Shown piece by piece: positions 1 to 9,252 of a stretch of 64,000 nt of DNA (position 1 is its first letter; the number at the start of each line of letters is the position of its first letter). The DNA comes from JAOUEA01 sp963821925 (GTDB lineage: Bacteria; Actinomycetota; UBA4738; HRBIN12), in the NCBI GenBank assembly GCA_963821925.1, contig CAWGFO010000001.1, positions 986,370 through 1,050,369 on the forward strand, read 5' to 3'. The translations under genes were made by a program, and so were the position numbers. The notes beneath the pieces are model-generated. The model saw only the letters and a program-made list of their open reading frames with translations. It did not search any database and was not told the DNA's origin.

Positions 1-696
1 TTCGACGAGCGGGCGCGGGAGGCCACACGCTCGATCGCGCGGCTGCTGACCGCGACCGGCACCGATTTCGCGGTGCTCGGCCCGCGGGAACGCTGCACGG
101 GCGATCCCGCCCGGCGGATGGGCCACGAGTACCTGTTCACGATGCTCGCCGAGCAGAACGTGGCGACCCTCGGCGAGGCCGGGGTCACGAAGATCGTGGC
201 GAGCTGCGCGCACTGCTTCAACACCCTCGCGAACGAGTACCCGGACCTGGGCGGCACGTACGAGGTCGTGCACCACACCGAACTCCTCTCGCAGCTGATC
301 AAGGAGGGCCGGCTGAACCCGCACGGCGCCGCGGGGACCGCCACCTTGCACGATCCGTGCTACCTCGGACGGCACAACGGGAAGTTCGACGCACCGCGCG
401 AGACGCTCGGCGCGGCCGCCGCGTCGACCGTCGAGATGCCGCGCCACGGCGAGCGGTCGTTCTGCTGCGGCGCCGGCGGCGCGCGGTTCTGGATGGAGGA
501 ATCGGGAGAGCGGATCAACGAGGCGCGCTTCGCCGAGGCGGCCGCGACCGGCGCCGATACCGTGGCCACCGCCTGCCCGTTCTGCCTCGTGATGCTCGAC
601 GACGCGGCGAAACAGGGCGGCGAGACGGGCCCGCGGGTGGCCGACGTCGCGACGCTCCTCGCCGAGGCGACGCTCGACGGGGGTCCGCCCGCGTGA
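1..696 (+). CDS. (Fe-S)-binding CCG-domain oxidoreductase, 5' truncated
   Basis: The reading frame is open from the first base, so the start lies outside the window; 231 residues are visible. The C-terminal half carries a cysteine-rich CCG motif: C120 in HDPCYLG, C155-C156 in CCGAGG, then C192 and C195 in CPFC. These spacings (35 and 36) fit the C-X31-39-CC-X35-37-C-X2-C module of heterodisulfide-reductase-like subunits. An earlier SCAHC motif near residue 68 suggests a second CCG module. Proteins of this type pass electrons between flavoproteins (often electron-transfer flavoprotein) and the quinone pool. The acyl-CoA dehydrogenase downstream makes an EtfD-like role plausible, but that is inference. 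The stop overlaps the next start by GTGA. Confidence 0.85.
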   Translation, partial: FDERAREATRSIARLLTATGTDFAVLGPRERCTGDPARRMGHEYLFTMLAEQNVATLGEAGVTKIVASCAHCFNTLANEYPDLGGTYEVVHHTELLSQLIKEGRLNPHGAAGTATLHDPCYLGRHNGKFDAPRETLGAAAASTVEMPRHGERSFCCGAGGARFWMEESGERINEARFAEAAATGADTVATACPFCLVMLDDAAKQGGETGPRVADVATLLAEATLDGGPPA

Positions 697-1130
697 CGGC
701 CCGCCCGGCTCCCTTCCGCGTGGTGGTCGCGAAGCCGGGTCTCGACGGGCACGACCGCGGCGCGAAGGTGGTCGCTCGGGCGCTTCGCGACGCGGGCTTC
801 GAGGTGATCTACACGGGCCTGTGGCAGACGCCGGCGTCGATCGCCGAGATCGTCCTGCAGGAGGACGCCGACGCGCTCGGGCTCTCCTGCCACTCGGGGG
901 CGCACATGACGCTCTTCCCCGAGGTGGTCGAGGAGCTGCGCGCGCGCGACATCACCGACGTCCCGCTCTTCGCCGGCGGGATCATCGGCCCGGCCGACGT
1001 CGAGCCGCTCGCCGCGATCGGGATCGAACGGTGCTTCCCGCCGGGGACACCGCTCCCCGACATCGTGTCGTGGCTCCGCGACCGGCTCGAGACCGAGGCG
1101 ACGACGAACGAGGAGGCCGCCGATGCCTGA
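693..1130 (+). CDS. icmB: Cobalamin-binding small subunit of acyl-CoA mutase (IcmB-like)
   Basis: A 145-residue B12-binding domain starting at a GTG that overlaps the upstream stop. Residues 18-23 read DGHDRG, the DxHxxG motif in which H20 is the lower axial ligand of cobalt. GLSCHSG and the glycine-rich FAGGIIGP follow, as expected for the Rossmann-like cobalamin fold. The length fits the separate small subunits of two-component mutases (about 136-145 residues) rather than a fused methylmalonyl-CoA mutase. It overlaps the large subunit by eight bases, indicating translational coupling. The methylmalonyl-CoA mutase B12 subunit is the alternative name; the large-subunit residues favour isobutyryl-CoA mutase. 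Confidence 0.85.
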   Translation: MTARPAPFRVVVAKPGLDGHDRGAKVVARALRDAGFEVIYTGLWQTPASIAEIVLQEDADALGLSCHSGAHMTLFPEVVEELRARDITDVPLFAGGIIGPADVEPLAAIGIERCFPPGTPLPDIVSWLRDRLETEATTNEEAADA

Positions 1131-2781
1131 GGACGACGCCCGCGCACGCTGGGAGGCGGCGTACCGGGCGGCCGGTGATCCGGCGCCCGCCCGCACGTTC
1201 TCGGGGATGCCGCTGCAGCCCGTGTACACGCCGGGCGACGTGCCGGATCTCGACCACGACCGCGACCTCGGCTTCCCCGGGGGGTTCCCGATGGCGCGCG
1301 GCGTCTACCCGAGCATGTACCTCGGCCGCCGGTGGACGATGCGGCAGTTCGCGGGATTCGGGAGCCCGGCCGAGACGAACGCGCGGTTCCGGTACCTGTT
1401 GGAGCACGGCCAGACCGGGCTGTCCGTGGCCTTCGATCTGCCGACGCTGATGGGTCGCGACTCCGACGACGCGTTCTCGAAGGGCGAGGTCGGCCGGTGC
1501 GGGGTGGCGGTCGACTCGCTCGCCGACATGGACACCCTGTTCGACCGGATCCCGCTCGGCGACGTCACGACCTCGATGACGATCAACGGGCCGGCCGTGA
1601 TCGTGTTCGCGATGTTCCTGGCCGCGGCGGAGCGGCAGGGCGTGCCCTGGTCGGCGCTCGGCGGGACGCTCCAGACCGACATCTTCAAGGAGTACATCGC
1701 GCAGCGGGAGTGGCTGTACCCGCCCCGCCCGCACCTGCGGCTGATCGGCGACCTGATCGAGTTCTGCGCGCGCGAGGTGCCGAGGTTCCACCCGATCAGC
1801 ATCTCCGGCTACCACATCCGGGAGGCGGGATCGACCGCGGTGCAGGAGCTCGCCTTCACGCTGGCCGACGGGCTCGCGTACGTGGAGCTCGGGATGCAGC
1901 GCGGCATGGCGGTGGACGCCTTCGCGCCGCGGCTCTCGTTCTTCTTCAACGCGCACATCGACCTGTTCGAGGAGATCGCGAAGTTCCGCGCGGCCCGCCG
2001 CATCTGGGCGCGGCGGCTCCGCGACCGGTACGGGGCCACCGACGAGCGGTCGTTGCGGCTGCGGTTCCACACGCAGACCGCCGGGTGCTCGCTCACCGCG
2101 GAGCAGCCCGAGAACAACATCGTGCGCACCGCGGTCGAGGCGCTCGCGGCGGTGATGGGCGGCACGCAGTCGCTGCACACGAACTCGCTCGACGAGGTCT
2201 TCGCGCTGCCGACGGATCGCGCCGTGACGATCGCGCTGCGCACCCAGCAGATCATCGCGGAGGAGACGGGCGTCGCGAACGTGATCGACCCGCTCGGGGG
2301 CTCGTACTTCGTCGAGGCGCTCACCGACCGCGTGGAGGCCGACGCCGAGGCGTACCTCGACACGGTCGAGACGATGGGCGGCGGCTCGATCTACGAAGGG
2401 GTGCTGAAGGGCATCGACACCGGCTACTTCATGTCCGAGATCGCCGACGCGGCATTCCGCGAGCAGCAGCGCTTCGACGCGCAGGAGCTGATCCGCGTCG
2501 GGGTGAACCGGTACCGGGTCGAGGACGAGCCGCCCCTCGAGATGCTCGAGATCCCGATCGAGACCGAGCGCGAGAAGGTCGTCGACCTGGCCGGCGTGCG
2601 GGCGACGCGGGATGCGGCCCGGGTCGACGCGGCGCTGACCGAGCTCACGCGCGTGGCCGCCACCGACGGGAACGTGATGCCGTCGCTCCTCGAGTGCGCG
2701 CGGGCCTCGTGCACCGAGGGTGAGATGGTGGGCGCGATGCGGACCGTCTTCGGCTCGCATCCCGAGACGATCCGGATCTGA
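1123..2781 (+). CDS. icmA: Acyl-CoA mutase large subunit, isobutyryl-CoA mutase-like
   Basis: A 552-residue TIM-barrel subunit of the methylmalonyl-CoA mutase family without a B12 domain, partnered with the preceding gene. The substrate pocket reads RQFAGFG with F76, where methylmalonyl-CoA mutase has Tyr89, and IAQREWLYP with Q194, where it has Arg207. Phe plus Gln is the known isobutyryl-CoA mutase signature (Phe80/Gln198 in Streptomyces IcmA). A103 replaces the Asp diagnostic of 2-hydroxyisobutyryl-CoA mutase. The likely reaction is interconversion of isobutyryl-CoA and n-butyryl-CoA, linking valine breakdown to butyrate metabolism. An acyl-CoA dehydrogenase follows 14 bases later. Family assignment is secure; specificity is inferred from aligned positions. 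Confidence 0.85.
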   Translation: MPEDDARARWEAAYRAAGDPAPARTFSGMPLQPVYTPGDVPDLDHDRDLGFPGGFPMARGVYPSMYLGRRWTMRQFAGFGSPAETNARFRYLLEHGQTGLSVAFDLPTLMGRDSDDAFSKGEVGRCGVAVDSLADMDTLFDRIPLGDVTTSMTINGPAVIVFAMFLAAAERQGVPWSALGGTLQTDIFKEYIAQREWLYPPRPHLRLIGDLIEFCAREVPRFHPISISGYHIREAGSTAVQELAFTLADGLAYVELGMQRGMAVDAFAPRLSFFFNAHIDLFEEIAKFRAARRIWARRLRDRYGATDERSLRLRFHTQTAGCSLTAEQPENNIVRTAVEALAAVMGGTQSLHTNSLDEVFALPTDRAVTIALRTQQIIAEETGVANVIDPLGGSYFVEALTDRVEADAEAYLDTVETMGGGSIYEGVLKGIDTGYFMSEIADAAFREQQRFDAQELIRVGVNRYRVEDEPPLEMLEIPIETEREKVVDLAGVRATRDAARVDAALTELTRVAATDGNVMPSLLECARASCTEGEMVGAMRTVFGSHPETIRI

Positions 2782-2795
2782 CCGGGGGGAGACCG

Positions 2796-3956
2796 ATGGA
2801 CGACGTGCTGACGCCCGACCGGTTGGAGCTCCGCGAGCTCGTCCGCGAAGTGGTCCGGCGTGCGGTCGCCCCGCGCGCAGCCGAGATCGACGCGACCGGC
2901 GAGTTCCCCTGGGACGTCGTCGAGGCGTTCCGATCGGCCGGGCTGATGGGGCTGCCCTTCGACGAGCGATACGGCGGGACGGGGTCGGGTCACCTCATGA
3001 CCCTCGTGGCGATCGAGGAGATCTCGCGGGCGTGCGCGACGAGCGGCCTGATCCTCGCGCTGCAGGGGCTGGGCAGCTTCGCGCTGCAACTCGCCGGCAC
3101 CGAGGAACAGCGCGACCGCTATCTCCCCAGGCTCGCGAGCGGGGAGTGGCTCCCCGCCTACGCGCTCACCGAGTCGGACGCCGGATCCGACGCCGCCGCG
3201 ATGCGCATGACCGCCCGGCGCGACGGCGACGCATACGTGCTCGACGGCACGAAGCGGTTCATCACGAACGCCGGCGTCGCGTCGCTCTACACGGTGTTCG
3301 CATCGACGGATCCCGGCGCCGCTCACGCCGGGATCTCGTGCTTCATGGTCGAGGCCGACACGCCGGGGTTCCAGGTCGCACGGCTCGAACCCAAGATGGG
3401 GATCAAGGGCTCGACGACCGGGGAGATCGTCTTCGAAGGGGTGCGGGTTCCGGCCGCGAACCTCGTGGGTGCCGAGGGGGAGGGGTTCGCGCTCGCGATG
3501 CGGGTGCTCGACCGCTCCCGTCCGGGGATCGCCGCCCAGGCGCTCGGGATCGCGCAGGGCGCCGTCGACCACGCGCTCGCCTATGCGAAGGAGCGCGAGG
3601 CCTTCGGCCAGCCGATCGTGCGCCACCAGCTCGTGGCGGCGATGCTGGCCGACATGGAGACGCGGACGCAGGCGGCGCGAGGACTCCTCTACGACGTCGG
3701 CCGCATGCTCGATGCCGGGGTCGACGGTCCGGCGCTCACGAAGGCGGCCGCGATGGCGAAGCTCTTCTGCTCCGACACGGCGATGGCGGTCACCACCGAC
3801 GCGGTGCAGATCCTCGGCGGGTACGGCTACATCAAGGAGTACCCGGTCGAGCGGATGATGCGCGACGCGAAGATCACGCAGATCTACGAGGGCACGAACC
3901 AGATCCAGCGCCTCGTGATCGCGCGCGAGCTGGCCCGCGAGCCGAGGGATGGCTAG
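2796..3956 (+). CDS. Acyl-CoA dehydrogenase, short-chain type
   Basis: A 386-residue FAD enzyme with the full acyl-CoA dehydrogenase layout: helical N-domain, YALTESDAGSDAA in the middle beta-domain (about 121-133), ITNAGVASLY, and the C-terminal signature QILGGYGYIKEYPVE. The catalytic base is E365 in IYEGTNQIQR, the position used by butyryl- and isobutyryl-CoA dehydrogenases rather than by isovaleryl-CoA dehydrogenase. A GGGGAGA ribosome site precedes the ATG. It closes an apparent operon with the Fe-S protein and both mutase subunits, consistent with oxidation of the mutase product or substrate. The exact chain specificity cannot be read from sequence. Confidence 0.92.
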   Translation: MDDVLTPDRLELRELVREVVRRAVAPRAAEIDATGEFPWDVVEAFRSAGLMGLPFDERYGGTGSGHLMTLVAIEEISRACATSGLILALQGLGSFALQLAGTEEQRDRYLPRLASGEWLPAYALTESDAGSDAAAMRMTARRDGDAYVLDGTKRFITNAGVASLYTVFASTDPGAAHAGISCFMVEADTPGFQVARLEPKMGIKGSTTGEIVFEGVRVPAANLVGAEGEGFALAMRVLDRSRPGIAAQALGIAQGAVDHALAYAKEREAFGQPIVRHQLVAAMLADMETRTQAARGLLYDVGRMLDAGVDGPALTKAAAMAKLFCSDTAMAVTTDAVQILGGYGYIKEYPVERMMRDAKITQIYEGTNQIQRLVIARELAREPRDG

Positions 3957-3974
3957 GCGCGGGATCGCCGAGCG

Positions 3975-5441
3975 CTAGAGCCCCTGCTCCGCGACGATCC
4001 GGCCGTCCTTGACCGCCTGCAGCAACGCCGCGTGGTCACGATCGTTCTGGTCGGCGTACGCGACCGAGAACTCGCCGATCGCGCGGTCGAACGTGTCGCT
4101 CTTGCCGAGATAGGAGGCGATCGCGATCCGGTCGCCCGACCGGGCGTGCGCGCGTGCCATCGTGGCCGCGCACAGCTTCGCGTAGGCCGCCATCCCGTCA
4201 GGCACCATCGTGGCGATCTCGGCCGACCCCTTCCAGTCCTTCAGCTGCCGGATGTAGAAGTCCCGGCGCTGGCTGTCGAGGCCCTGGACCCGGTCCCATC
4301 CCAGGAAGATGTCGCTCGAGGCCTGCATCAGGCGCTGTCCGGCGACGACCCGTTGCCCGTGGTTCGCGTACCGGCTCACGCCGACGAAGCGCTCGAGCAC
4401 CGACTCCTGCGCCTCCTTGGCCTGCAGGAACAGCGGGTCCTGCCCGTCGCGGCCGAGCAGCAGCAGGATCCAGGCGCGCGTGCCGACGCTCCCGACGCCC
4501 ACGACCTTGCGGGCGATGTGCACCATGCGGAAGTCGTCGAGCAGGTGACGCCGGTCGTTCGAGAGCGTCCGGCGGTAGCTCCGGATGATGCCCGCGAGCG
4601 AGCCGTAGAGCGCATCGCGGTCCATGTCCGTGAGCTCCTCGATCGGAACGATCAGGGGCGGGTCGCTGATGATACGTGGCTCGCCGTCGACCTCGGTCGT
4701 TAGCTTCGCGAAGGCGTGCATGCTGTCCTTCGTCCGTGCCTTCGCGAGGTTCTTCTCGAGGACCTTGACCCGCTTCTTGTCGAGCTGGCTCTGGACGACC
4801 GGCATCAGCTCCTCGAGATCGATCTTCGAGTACCAGACGTCGAGGTTCTTCATGCCGGCGGCCTTGGTCATGATCTCGCGGTACTCGCGCACGCCCGCCA
4901 GCACGATGTTCGATCGCGTCGCGTCGTCCCAGCCGTTGTCGCGCCCGGCGATCTCGAGACTCGCGGCGAACCGCTTCACGTCCCACTCCCACGGACCGGG
5001 GAGCGTCTCGTCGAAGTCGTTCACGTCGAAGATCAGCCGTCGCTCGGCCGAGCCGAACACCCCGAAGTTCGACAGGTGGGCGTCGCCGCAGATCTGGACG
5101 TGCAGTCCGGAGGTCGGTGTCCCGGCTAGGTCCGAGGCCATGATGAGCGCCGCACCCCGATAGAAGGTGAAGGGCGAGACCATCATCCGGCCGTAGCGGA
5201 TCGGCACGAGCTCGGGGACCCGGGAAGGCGCCTGCTCCTCGAGCAGCGCGATCGGATCCGGCCGGTGTTCGCTGGCGTCGAACCCCGCGTGGCTCGACCG
5301 CGGGACCTCGGCACGGGCCGCCTTTCCGCGCAAGGCGCGCTCCTCGGGCGTCAGATGTACCGTCCCGTTGGACGCCGCACGGCTCGACGACGGCGCGTCC
5401 GGATCCTCGGTGGCCTCGTCGACGCTCTTGAGATCGCTCAT
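3975..5441 (-). CDS. DUF2252 family protein
   Basis: A 488-residue protein matching DUF2252 over most of its length. Recognisable blocks are RYGRMMVSPFTFYRGAA, the GDAHLSNFG motif near residue 120 and FDVNDFDET shortly after, then LLDDFRMVHIARKVVGVGSVG. The HLSNFG...DFD pattern resembles the catalytic and metal-binding loops of kinase-like (aminoglycoside phosphotransferase) folds, so a phosphotransfer role is possible but unproven. The first 60 residues are polar and probably disordered. It is convergent with the acyl-CoA dehydrogenase (18-base gap) and stands alone, with an AAGGACC ribosome site before the ATG. Confidence 0.85.
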   Translation of the reverse strand: MSDLKSVDEATEDPDAPSSSRAASNGTVHLTPEERALRGKAARAEVPRSSHAGFDASEHRPDPIALLEEQAPSRVPELVPIRYGRMMVSPFTFYRGAALIMASDLAGTPTSGLHVQICGDAHLSNFGVFGSAERRLIFDVNDFDETLPGPWEWDVKRFAASLEIAGRDNGWDDATRSNIVLAGVREYREIMTKAAGMKNLDVWYSKIDLEELMPVVQSQLDKKRVKVLEKNLAKARTKDSMHAFAKLTTEVDGEPRIISDPPLIVPIEELTDMDRDALYGSLAGIIRSYRRTLSNDRRHLLDDFRMVHIARKVVGVGSVGTRAWILLLLGRDGQDPLFLQAKEAQESVLERFVGVSRYANHGQRVVAGQRLMQASSDIFLGWDRVQGLDSQRRDFYIRQLKDWKGSAEIATMVPDGMAAYAKLCAATMARAHARSGDRIAIASYLGKSDTFDRAIGEFSVAYADQNDRDHAALLQAVKDGRIVAEQGL

Positions 5442-5532
5442 GGTGACGGTCCTTCCGGTCGGGGATCTGACACCCCAGTCAACCCTGCCTCGCGTTGGCG
5501 CGCAACCCGAGCTCCCGCGGGGAGGTGGCCGA

Positions 5533-6018
5533 CTACGACTCGGCGGCCCGGCGCGTCACGTCGACGACGTCGGCGCCGAGGAAGGCGAGCAGGTCGGCGG
5601 ACGACAGGTGCAGGTTCACGCCGTGCGCCCCGCCGCCGATCGCGACGAGCTCGGTCGCCGCCACGCTCGCGTCCGCGATCACCGGCCATGCCGTCGACGC
5701 GCCGAAGGGCGTGATCGTGCCGCGCTCGTACCCGGTCGCGGCTCTCGCCTCGTCGGCGTCGGGCAGGGAGAGCCGGCTCACGCCGAGGTGCGCGCGGAGC
5801 TTCGGCCAGTCGATCTGGCGGCCACCCGGCACCAGCACGAACATGTAGTCGTCGGCGCCACGCCGCACGACGATCGTGCGGAGGAGCTGATGCAGCTCGA
5901 TCCCCTGGAGCGACGCGCTCTCCTCGGCGCTCGAGGGCCGCGCGGTGCGGATCGGATCGAAGCGGAGACCCGACCCGTTGAGGGCTTGGGTCGCGGGGGT
6001 GTCGATCGGTCCTTCCAT
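5533..6018 (-). CDS. YbaK/ProX-type aminoacyl-tRNA deacylase family protein
   Basis: A 161-residue protein of the YbaK/Cys-tRNA(Pro) deacylase fold, which hydrolyses mischarged aminoacyl-tRNAs in trans. Supporting blocks are RTIVVRRGADDYMFVLVPG, LGVSRLSLPDADEARAATG and the GTITPFG segment, the usual GxxxPxG active-site loop. The chosen ATG lies just before the conserved region; an in-frame start further upstream would add a proline/arginine-rich stretch that looks non-coding. It is divergent from the FAD oxidoreductase over about 130 bases. Which tRNA it edits is not evident. Confidence 0.8.
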   Translation of the reverse strand: MEGPIDTPATQALNGSGLRFDPIRTARPSSAEESASLQGIELHQLLRTIVVRRGADDYMFVLVPGGRQIDWPKLRAHLGVSRLSLPDADEARAATGYERGTITPFGASTAWPVIADASVAATELVAIGGGAHGVNLHLSSADLLAFLGADVVDVTRRAAES

Positions 6019-6151
6019 GGCGCGCAGCCTATCGCCGTGCCGCGCTGTGCGAGGGTACCCGCCTCGCGTTCCTGCTGGGGCGGACCGATTCACGGTCGGG
6101 AGACCCTTCGGTCTAGGCTCGCCTGGCCCCGCGGGGCGGAGAGGAGCCGAC

Positions 6152-7751
6152 ATGGCGAACAACTACGACGCGGTCGTGATCGGGGGCGGCCACAACGGGC
6201 TCGTCGCGGCCGCGTACCTCGCGAAGTACGGGAAGAGGGTCGTCGTGCTCGAGGCGCGCCACAAGACCGGCGGCGCCGCCGACACGAGCTCGCCCTGGCC
6301 CGAGGCGCCCGAGTTCAAGGTCATGACGCTCTCGTACACGATGAGCCTGATGCCCCCCTACATCCTGAACGACCTGCGTCTGAAGGACTTCGGCTACAAG
6401 ATCAACCCGCTCGGGATGGGTTACACCCCGCACCCCGACGGCCGCTCGCTGATCGAGGGCGAGGGTCAACGCTCGTTCGACTCCTTCGCGAGCTACTCGA
6501 AGAAGGACGCCGAGGCGATGGGGCCGTACTACGAGTGGATCGGGCGGATCGCGAACCTCCTGCATCCGCTCCTGAACCGCACGCCGCCGCACCTGTCGTC
6601 GAGATCGATCAAGGACATCAAGGACGTCGGCCAGCTCGCCTGGAGCCTGCGCAAGGAGCTCGACGAGCGGACGGTCGCCGACATCACACGGCTCTTCACG
6701 ATGAGCGCCGCCGACCTGCTCGAGCGCTGGTTCGAGGACCCCACCGTGATCGGTAGCCAGTCCGTGAACGGGATCATCGGCACGTGGGCGGGCCCGATGA
6801 CCCCCGGCACGGCCTACGTGCTGATGCATCACTCGACCGGCGAGGAGAGTGAGGGCCAGGTCGCTTCCTGGGGCATGCCGGAGGGCGGCATGGGCGCCGT
6901 GTCGGACGCGATCCGCGCCTCGGCCGAGTCGTTCGGGGCCGACATCCGCGTCGGCACGCCCGTCGACAAGGTGCTCGTGAAGAGCGGCAGAGCGGTCGGT
7001 GTCGCGACGGCGAGCGGCGAGGAGTTCCGCGCCCCGGTCGTGATCACGGCCTGCCACCCGCAGATCACGTTCCTGCGCCAGGTCGACCGCGCCGACCTGC
7101 CCGAGGAGTTCGTCGAGGACATCGAGCGCTGGCGGTCCCGGTCGGGCACCGTGAAGATCAACCTCGCGCTGGACCGGCTGCCCGAGTTCACCGCGGACCC
7201 CGGCTTCGACCCGGACGTGCACGGCGGCGCGATCACGATCCTCGACGACCTCGAGTACCTCGAGACGGCCTTCCAGGAGGCGCGCGCCGGGAAGCCCGCC
7301 ACCGTGCCGTTCGCCGACTGCGAGATCCCCACGGTCTTCGACCGCACGCTCGCCCCCGAGGGCAAGCACGTGATGTCGATGTTCACCCAGTGGGTACCCG
7401 AGTCGTGGAGCCGGGAACCGCACCGCGAGGAGCTCGAGGCGTACGCCGAGCGGCTCTTCGATCGGTTCGAGCTGGTCGCGCCCGGCTTCAAAGACTCGAT
7501 CCTCCACCGCCAGATCATCGGGCCCTACGACATGGAGCAGGAGTACGGCCTGATCGGCGGCAACATCTTCCACGGCGAGCTGACGGTCGATCAGTTGTTC
7601 CACATGCGTCCGGCCGTCGGGTACGCGGACTACCGCACGCCGATCCGCGGGCTGTACCAGGCGAGCAGCGCCACCCACGCGGGCGGCGGCGTGACCGGCC
7701 TTCCCGGGCCACCACGTCGTGCGCGAGATCCGACGCGACAAGGCGATCTAG
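6152..7751 (+). CDS. Phytoene-dehydrogenase-like FAD/NAD(P) oxidoreductase, frameshifted near the C-terminus
   Basis: A roughly 532-residue amine-oxidase/phytoene-desaturase-like flavoprotein. Residues 8-13 (IGGGHNG) and the following VVVLEAR form the FAD dinucleotide fold. The family's C-terminal FAD motif reads ATHAGGGVTGLPG, but the frame then turns to PPRRARDP and runs into the next gene. Skipping one base near 7709 restores HHVVREIRRDKAI and a TAG at 7749-7751, the expected ending, so an extra C in the run cccgggcc is the simplest reading. A GAGAGGAG ribosome site precedes the ATG. Homologues are loosely annotated as carotenoid or PYROXD2-like enzymes; the substrate is unknown. Confidence 0.8.
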
Positions 7752-7753
7752 CG

Positions 7754-8530
7754 ATGGGCGCGATCCGGAGCGAAGCGCGGGACGGGATCCTCGAGCTCAC
7801 GATCGACCGGCCGCCGGCGAACGCGATCGACTCGGCGACGAGCCGGGAGTTGGGCGAGGTCTTCGTGGCGTTCCGCGACGACCCGTCGCTGCGGGTGGCG
7901 ATCGTCACGGGCGCCGGCGATCGCTTCTTCTCCGCGGGCTGGGACCTGAAGGCCGCAGCCGCGGGCGACCCCGAGGAGTACGGCGTCGGCGGTTTCGCTG
8001 GCCTCACCGAGCGGTTCGACCTGGACAAGCCGGTGATCGCCGCGGTGAACGGGTGGGCGGCCGGCGGCGGGTTCGAGCTCGCCCTCGCGTGCGACCTGAT
8101 CGTGGCCACGCGGACGTCTCGGTTCGTCCTGCCCGAGGTGAACCTGGGATTCGTCCCGGACGCAGGCGGGGTGCTGCGCCTCCCCGCACGCATGCCGCGC
8201 GCGATCGCGATGGAGCTCATGCTGACCGGCCGAGAGATGGACGCCGCCGAGGCCGAACGGTGGGGCCTGGTCAACCTCGTGACGGAGCCCGCCGGGCTCC
8301 TGGACGCCGCACGTGAGCTCGCCGCGCGGATCGCGGCCGCCGCGCCGCTCGCTACGCGAGCCGTGAAGGCGATCGTCGCAGCGACCGAGGGGCTCCCCGT
8401 CGAGGACGCCTACGGCGCCCTGAACGACGGGTCGATCCCCGCGTACGACCGGGCGCTCGCCTCCGAGGACGCGAAGGAGGGCCCGCGGGCGTTCGCGGAC
8501 GGCCGTGACCCGGAGTGGACGGGACGCTGA
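7754..8530 (+). CDS. Enoyl-CoA hydratase/isomerase, CaiD-like
   Basis: A 258-residue crotonase-fold enzyme. DRFFSAGWDLKAAA and NGWAAGGGFELALACD form the two oxyanion-hole segments that hold the CoA thioester; PEVNLGFVPDAGG follows. The tail AKEGPRAFADGRDPEWTGR closely resembles the C-terminus of carnitinyl-CoA dehydratase (CaiD). The ATG lies two bases after the corrected stop of the FAD oxidoreductase, so the two are probably one operon. Because of the upstream one-base shift the two genes are currently in one open frame, which would mislead automated callers into a false fusion. Substrate is uncertain; a crotonobetainyl- or medium-chain enoyl-CoA is possible. Confidence 0.88.
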   Translation: MGAIRSEARDGILELTIDRPPANAIDSATSRELGEVFVAFRDDPSLRVAIVTGAGDRFFSAGWDLKAAAAGDPEEYGVGGFAGLTERFDLDKPVIAAVNGWAAGGGFELALACDLIVATRTSRFVLPEVNLGFVPDAGGVLRLPARMPRAIAMELMLTGREMDAAEAERWGLVNLVTEPAGLLDAARELAARIAAAAPLATRAVKAIVAATEGLPVEDAYGALNDGSIPAYDRALASEDAKEGPRAFADGRDPEWTGR

Positions 8531-8541
8531 GCTGGACCGCC

Positions 8542-9078
8542 TCAGTGGCGGGTCTTGAGCCCGGTCACGAGCATCTCGCAGATGTCGCCCGCGATGCCCG
8601 TACGTTGCTGCGTCGACGGGTCGACCCCGAGGCCCTTCAGGTCGAGTGCCCCGGTGGAGACGACGCCTCCCGTGAACCACTCGAGGTTCGGGGTACCGGT
8701 GACGCTGCCTGTGTCGATCGCGTACCCGAGCCCGATCTGGCGCCACGTCCACGTGCCGTCGGCGTTCGGGGTGTAGATCGTGCTGCCCCTGGACTCGAGG
8801 ACGATCTCGGCGCCGTTGTCCACGCGCGTGAAGGTTGCCACGGTGGAACCCCGCACCTCGATCCGCACGATGTTCTTCGAGGCGTCGTACGTCGTGATCC
8901 GGGTGAGGCCGCCGCGATCGGACATCGAGACCGGGAAGGCGCACGCGCCGTCGATCGGGATGTTCACCTTCTGCGGCTCGGGATCGATCACCCGGGTCAT
9001 CGCGGCGGACGCGGGCGTTGCTGCGAGCAGCGGCAAGACGACGACGACGGACGCGGCGAGGGCGGCGAGACGGCGCAC
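8542..9078 (-). CDS. Secreted hypothetical protein
   Basis: A 178-residue protein starting at GTG with an AGGAGC ribosome site seven bases upstream. Residues 1-25 form a typical signal peptide: basic VRR, a hydrophobic core ending in VVVVLPLLAATPASA, then an AXA cleavage site. The mature part (VIDPEPQKVNIPIDGACAFPV onward) is rich in beta-prone, polar segments such as TRITTYDASKNIVRIEVRG and has two cysteines that could pair. Similar secreted actinobacterial proteins of unknown function have this look; no domain was recognised. It converges on the crotonase gene. Confidence 0.7.
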   Translation of the reverse strand: MRRLAALAASVVVVLPLLAATPASAAMTRVIDPEPQKVNIPIDGACAFPVSMSDRGGLTRITTYDASKNIVRIEVRGSTVATFTRVDNGAEIVLESRGSTIYTPNADGTWTWRQIGLGYAIDTGSVTGTPNLEWFTGGVVSTGALDLKGLGVDPSTQQRTGIAGDICEMLVTGLKTRH

Positions 9079-9252
9079 CGATAGCTCCTTCCGTGCCTGC
9101 GGTGCCGAGGATCTCGGACGGGGGCGCAGGCGCAGCTGACATGGTCCCACAGACGTCCCGGTTCGCGGTAGGGGCCGTTGGTCTCGAGGGCACCGGTTGT
9201 GGCGGTTCCGTCCGCATCGCGAGCGCTCCGTCGTGAGCGGCGCCGTTTCACG

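Noticed and set aside
1..700. Cobalamin riboswitch for the mutase operon
   Set aside because: The upstream part of the operon is outside the window; no such structure is visible between the genes, which overlap.
982..2760. Long open frame antisense to the mutase gene
   Set aside because: High-GC shadow: Arg/Ala/His-rich translation with no domain, opposite a conserved enzyme.
7700..7712. Programmed ribosomal frameshift at cccgggcc
   Set aside because: No slippery heptamer, pseudoknot or downstream benefit is evident, and similar lesions occur in three unrelated genes.
5945..8530. An apparent oxidoreductase-crotonase fusion
   Set aside because: The family C-terminus and stop reappear after removing one base, and a normal start follows; not a real fusion.
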